In this document: positions 56,001-62,000 of the stretch, one piece after another
Position numbering within the stretch: the first letter of the stretch is position 1
Layout of the letters: every line of letters starts with the position of its first letter
Assembly (NCBI GenBank): GCA_949752735.1
Contig: OX457047.1
Coordinates: 12,155,976-12,219,975, forward strand
Source of the DNA: Lumbricus terrestris
Taxonomy: Eukaryota > Annelida > Clitellata > Crassiclitellata > Lumbricidae
Reading direction: 5' to 3'
Length of the DNA stretch: 64,000 bases
Notes under the pieces: generated by a model
What the model was told of the DNA's origin: nothing
The model's database searches: none
What the model saw: only the letters and a program-made list of their open reading frames with translations
Position numbers and translations under genes: made by a program

Positions 56001-59000
56001 AGGCCATGACAACACGCCTCGCTGATTCTCGCAATCGAAACCGTCGACCCCAGAATTCAGGTCAACAACCGACGACGCACGTGACTCCTGACAAGAACAC
56101 TGACCGACCAGACAGGTACAGAATTCCCCGCTTCGACCCTGGCGTCGACCACGTGACTCCTGCACCGAAACATGCGACAGCTGATCCATAGGCTGACCTT
56201 CAACTCCGCCCACGTGACTTTCCTCCGTCGTCTCAAATCTACCGTTCGTCCAAAATTTTCGACCGTTTATCCAATAACATTGAGGACTATCCACAGTTCC
56301 TCTTTTACTCGCATTAGAACCATTTTTTCCCGACGAAACAATCAAACGCCACGAACAGTTCCAATGACACCTCCGCAGCACGTGCTGTCGTTGAAGCTCC
56401 CTGTCCACACGCACCTTTTCGCCGCTCTTTGGACGGGCCTCCATATGTGGGCACCGTTGTCTAGGGGTAGAACGAATTGAACTAGAAAGACCAACTTCGT
56501 ATAAGTAAACTCTAATTCAACATAAACCGCATAGCAGTAACACAGTCATATCCATGACAAAACTCAGAACGACGTTAGGTATAGTTCGTATCGACATGAA
56601 AGTTCAGCGGCTACTCTCCTTCTACCCGCCACAACACAGTCACATGACATCTCCTAGCGACTAACAATTCCTACAGTCCGCCCTCTAACGACTAGTACCG
56701 AACTACCGTACATCCTCTAGCGACTAGTACCGAACTAAGGCCTCACTCCTAACAATGTATATAACCATGGAATGCACAATTTTTCGGGAGATAACTTTGC
56801 AGTAACTTTGGATACCAAAAATTTAATTTTTAAAAGCTACCGGCTGTGTTAACCCTTTACCCGTTCAGTTTTAAATTTTAAGGCCGTTTTAAGCAGATAT
56901 TCTTGGGGCAAACAGGTAAAAGATTAAAGTGGAGAGAAGCTTGTAAAAAATTATGTCAGAAATTGAGAGATATATCACTAGCTTTTCAACCGTTTTAACT
57001 CTTCCGCTACAAGTGATGTGTTTCATTCTACTGTGCAGGACAGATGTAACACGTTAACCTATAAGTAGTTGTATATAATAGTAGAGCGGATTGGTGAAAA
57101 ATTGTTCACTTTGTGATACAAGCATGAAATTTGGTACATACGACGAAAATCTCATAAGAAAAAGATTTGGCTATACGGCCATCGCAGATTTGACCCCTGG
57201 CCCCAATGGCAGCCATTTTTCAAAATGGCCGACCGATTTACATATTTTAAATTATCTCAGCTTCCAGTGAACTTAGAATCGTCATCTTGGTGTCTAAACA
57301 TACATAGTTAGGGGCGAGGATTCCAAAGGAGCCATTAAAAATGTCCCCAGAACTTCAGTGGTGGCCATTTTCCAAAATGGCCGACCAAATTACGGATTTT
57401 CAATATCTCAGCTTTCAGTACACTTAGAATCGTCATCTTGGTGTCTAGACACACATTGTTAAGGGCAGGCAATCCAACAGAGCCATTATAAATGTTCCTC
57501 ATGGCTTAAATGGCGGCCATTTTTCAAAATGGCCGACCTAAAAAAGGATACTTCAATATCTTAGCCTCCGGTACACTTAGAATCGTCATCTTGGTGTCTA
57601 AACATACATAGTTTGGGGCGAGGATTCCAATAGAGCCATTGCAAATGTTCACTAGGGCTTCAATGGCGGCCATTTTCCAAAATGGTCGACCTAAAAAGGA
57701 TATTTCAGTATCCCTGCTTTCAGTTCACATAGAATTGTCATCTTGGTGTCTAAACATACATAGTTAAGGGCAAGAATTTCAATGGAATCAAATACAAACG
57801 TTTCTGTTCACAAGATTTGCAGCCAAGGGCGTCAATGGTGCGGTAAGGTACAAATTTCCTGCTTATTTGAAAATCAGCTGTTATGGTCTCATGGTGCGTC
57901 AAGTATAAATATATATATTTATAGTGTAGTCGAAGCTATTTTTGCATCATATTATTTCTGAAACTTCTGATTGTGTTCGTGTTCATATGGCAATAAAGCA
58001 AGTTTTGGAATTTAAGCAATTCAAGATATTATTGATGTTATCGTAAATGTGTATCGTGACATATTTAAGTCCGCATTTGGGGGCCCTTATCCAGACAAAG
58101 TACTGACCTCAGAAGTATACAACATCGTTCACGTCATTCACGGTTGCATAGGCCTCTGCAGAGACAGAGACAAGTACACTGTAGAGTGTAGAGAAACTTT
58201 TACACATTTGCACTGTCCCCTACATCCATTCTCACAGTAACTTCTGAGCAGTTCACGACAGGCACGAGACGCTTCGGGAAGTGTCGTCCACTTCACTTCC
58301 CTACCGTCTTCAGTAGTTTACTGCGGCATACTGCCACCACCATTGACCACGACATGGTAGCATAGGAGCAGCTATGAACATCTGTGCGCAAACGTGACCT
58401 GATTGGTAGGCAGCTCTCTTTGTGTGTTCAACCAGAGCAACTTGAGTTGGTGGAAGACCATTCATAGGTCTGTCTTTCTGTGCGAACAGTTGCTTCCTTG
58501 CTTCATTCTCACCATTAGCACGGTCATATAGAAGAACCACAAAGCGCTCAATTATAATTATCGAGCAGATCACAAACAGAGCAGGGAGTTGATGCTAAGG
58601 TGCAGAAGGCTGGGGTGGCGTCGCTGACTGTTTTCCAAATGTCCCAGACAGTCCTTTTCCCGCAGCCAGCAAAGTATGATACTGTGCCACATCCGCTAAA
58701 AGGGACATGGCTACGCACTTTCCTGGACCTAGGGCACGCGCCATTTCATAGGTTGGTATAGGTATCTGAAACTACTGCCTGAGGCAAAACCAACCCACAG
58801 TTCATCAATGCTCAGCTGCTGAACTGCTGATACGGCCAACACCAATGCGTCAGAGTCAACGGTGCGTATCATCACCTTACGATAGACTAACCATGTTTGG
58901 TGGCATCGGAGACATGCAGAAAAATCTTTGTATCAGCTTCCTCTTGCAGAGTACACGTAGCAAGTCCAGATGTGTCTCTTTGCCGAGTAGAGAGCACATC

Positions 59001-62000
59001 CTTGTGGTAAGTTGGTATTATCTGTCTTCCTGGTTCAATTTCTAGTTTTGCCATAATTGTGCAGACTCAAGAAAGAAAACAACTCTGACTTGTTTTCATC
59101 ATTCCTCAGTAATTCCTGCCAGTTTCTGGGTAGAGCACTAGAAGCTTCGACGCGCCTTCGACTTCCCTTACTCGTCACACTGCGTGTGTATGTATTCAAG
59201 CTGCCACATAATCATAACCCGCATAATCATTCCGTATAACATCTACTCTATGCACATGCTCTAGCTGTCTTGTGATGGAGGGCAAGAAACTACGAGATGA
59301 ATAATCTGAAAAGGTGCATGCAGTGTCAGGTTTCAGCATGTTGACTATGACGGCTCCATACCGTATATATATAAGAGTGTCAACAATTGGAACACATACT
59401 TGACGCACCATGAGTCCATAACAGCTGATTTTCAAATAAGCAGGAAATTTGTACCTTACCGCACCATTGACGCCCTTGGCTGCAAATCTTGTGAACAGAA
59501 ACGTTTGTATTTGATTCCATTGAAATTCTTGCCCTTAACTATGTATGTTTAGACACCAAGATGACAATTCTATGTTAACTGAAAGCTGGGATACTGAAAT
59601 ATCCTTTTTAGGTCGACCATTTTGGAAAATGGCCGCCATTGAAGCCCTAGTGAACATTTGCAATGGCTCTATTGGAATCCTCGCCCCAAACTATGTATGT
59701 TTAGACACCAAGATGACGATTCTAAGTGTACCGGAGGCTAAGATATTGAAGTATCCTTTTTTAGGTCGGCCATTTTTCAAAATGGCCGCCATTTAAGCCA
59801 TGGGGAACATTTATTATGGCTCTGTTGGATTGCCTGCTTTTAACAATGTGTGTTTAGACACCAAGATGACGATTCTAAGTGTACTGAAAGCTGAGATATT
59901 GAAAATCCGTAATTTGGTCGGCCATTTTGGAAAATGGCCGCCACTGAAGTTCTGGGGACATTTGTAATGGCTCCTTTGGAATCCTCGCCCCTAACTATGT
60001 ATGTTTAGACACCAAGATGACGATTCTAAGTTCACTGGAAGCTGAGATAATTTAAAATATGTAAATCGGTCGGCCATTTTGAAAAATGGCTACCATTGGG
60101 GCCAGGGGTCAAATCTGCGATGGCCGTATAGCCAAATCTTTTTCTTGTGAGATTTTCGTCGTATGTACCAAATTTCATGCTTGTATCACAAAGTGAACAA
60201 TTCCTTCACATTTTGGTTCCTGGCGGCTCCACTATAATTATAACCCGGTGAAATCTGATAACAGGATCCAGTGCCAACCTGAAAAAAATTGGGACTGGAG
60301 TCCAGCGCTTTTCTAGTTAAATCTGGTGATCGACGTTAAGTCAGCATGAAAGCAAAAGCAGGTCTGGGTGGGGCATTCAAGATTTTTAATCAAATAAATG
60401 CCCTAGTTTGTGTTTTGTCATTGTTTAACATATGTTGTTAACTCGTTTAAAGGAAGGTTTTGTCTTTGAAATAATCAATTTTCTTTCTATTTAGAACGTC
60501 ATGATGCCATTTTTGTGGTCGGTGCACTTGATGAGACAATTATGTTGCGAGGTATGCGATACCATCCAATAGACATCGAAAACAGTGTCATCCGAAGTCA
60601 TAGGAAAATATGTGAATGGTAAGCTTCTCCTTTAAGTAAATTTCATACTAAGCATCTAATACAGGGTGCACCCAAAAAAAGACACCCCCTAGGTTTTTTG
60701 CCAATATCTTGGCCAAACGTAAGAAATTTGAAATGAAATTTTACAGTCTTAACCCCTTTACCGTGGAATAATTTTTTTAAATTTTTTCCACACCCGTGTA
60801 ATAATTTGTAGGTATTCTTGAAAATAATGGATGTGATATATGGACAACCATGTAGGAGTATATTTGTAAGTCTGTGTTTGCACTAAGAAACATAAATGTC
60901 AGCCTTTAATATTTAGTAGGCCTATAATAAATAGGCCCTGATGAATTTATGTAGCGCCAGTTTAGTAGGCCTATATTCGCTTTGTACGGTTATATTCCAA
61001 AGCGTGGTATTGGGTTGAGAGCAACATCACAATCACTACAGCAAGATCTTCTCTGCTTTCCGATTTTCAATCCCTCTTCCCACAGTGTGAACAACAGACT
61101 TTTGCAAAGCCTAGTAGGCCTACGGACAGCCCTGCCTTCATTTCCAGGATTGAACTCTGGAAAATGTCTTCCAGTTGGTGGCAATGGAATTTCTGCATTT
61201 ATGTGTAAATTATTTCTGTATTTTTGTAGATATGTATTTCTATAGTTATTCATGTGTCTATTTTTGTATTTGTGTATTTCTATATTACTGTATCATATTC
61301 AGTATTCCACTGGATCCGTCATGCCAGGAAATGATTTTATAAATGATAGACCTATAATAAGCGTTGACGCGTCCGATTTTTCATCTTTTGGCCCACATGT
61401 ACGGCGAATTATGGTCGCACGGGACGGATTTCTGGCTGTCATTACTTTCATCAAGAACATTACTTGAACTAGAACTAAGTTTGCTATCATCAACAATGTC
61501 TAACTGGGACAAAATATCATTACTTTCAAGCAATAAACGTTGTAGTTCTTCACTAGACAAACCACGCTACCAACCCAAAATGCGTACGACTAGCGAACTA
61601 TGTTTATATTTCTTATTTTCCGCCCAGCAAATGATGTAATTTATAATATGGAAAGCCATTAGTACAATCGTGAAACATAATTATATTCACCTATGCCATT
61701 TGGGCGAGTTTATTCGGGATACGCGACCGGCGAATTGACGCATAGCGCGTGGACGAGTTAACTCGGGGATCACGCTGTACAATAGTTAACGCTGGACGAG
61801 TTAACTCGGGGATCACGGTAAAGAGGTTAAAGACAATTCATATTTACACATGGCCAGATTTCATTAAAATATTTCAAATATTTCGTTGTGGATCCGGTTG
61901 CTCAAAAAGCTGCTGGAAACCAACGCATTAGCCAGTTGAAAGGAAAAGAGATCTAATTTTACCACTATGCCTTATCATCTTCTGAACACCTCTTGTTTCT

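Larger units (their letters stand above)
54239..56754 (-). mobile_element. Short (2.5-kb) LTR retrotransposon, non-autonomous
   Basis: LTRs 54239-54605 and 56446-56754 are nearly identical apart from one replaced patch, start TGTGGGCACC and end CTAACA (TG...CA). TSD atgt at 54235-54238 and 56755-56758. Orientation is minus: next to the right LTR the complement reads tatggaggcccgtcc (candidate primer-binding site, 56443-56426), and beside the left LTR lies gaggggtgggga (polypurine tract, 54606-54623). The 1.84-kb interior has no recognisable gag or pol, so it probably moved using another element's enzymes. Confidence 0.9.
57085..60228. mobile_element. Foldback-like element FB2 with long tandem-repeat arms
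   Basis: Arms 57085-57905 and 59397-60228 are reverse complements over ~820 bp, e.g. 'attgttcactttgtgatacaagcatgaaatttggtac' at 57102 and its complement at 60170-60206. Each arm contains four ~152-bp units (gtcatcttggtgtcta at 57281, 57432, 57585, 57737). The 1.49-kb centre holds a minus-strand gene relic (58190-58970) of the same family as in FB1. No clear TSD; outermost homology fades around 'atagt.gagc'. Confidence 0.9.

Noticed and set aside
59545..59796. 83-codon open frame with internal repeat
   Set aside because: It lies wholly in the tandem units of the FB2 right arm.
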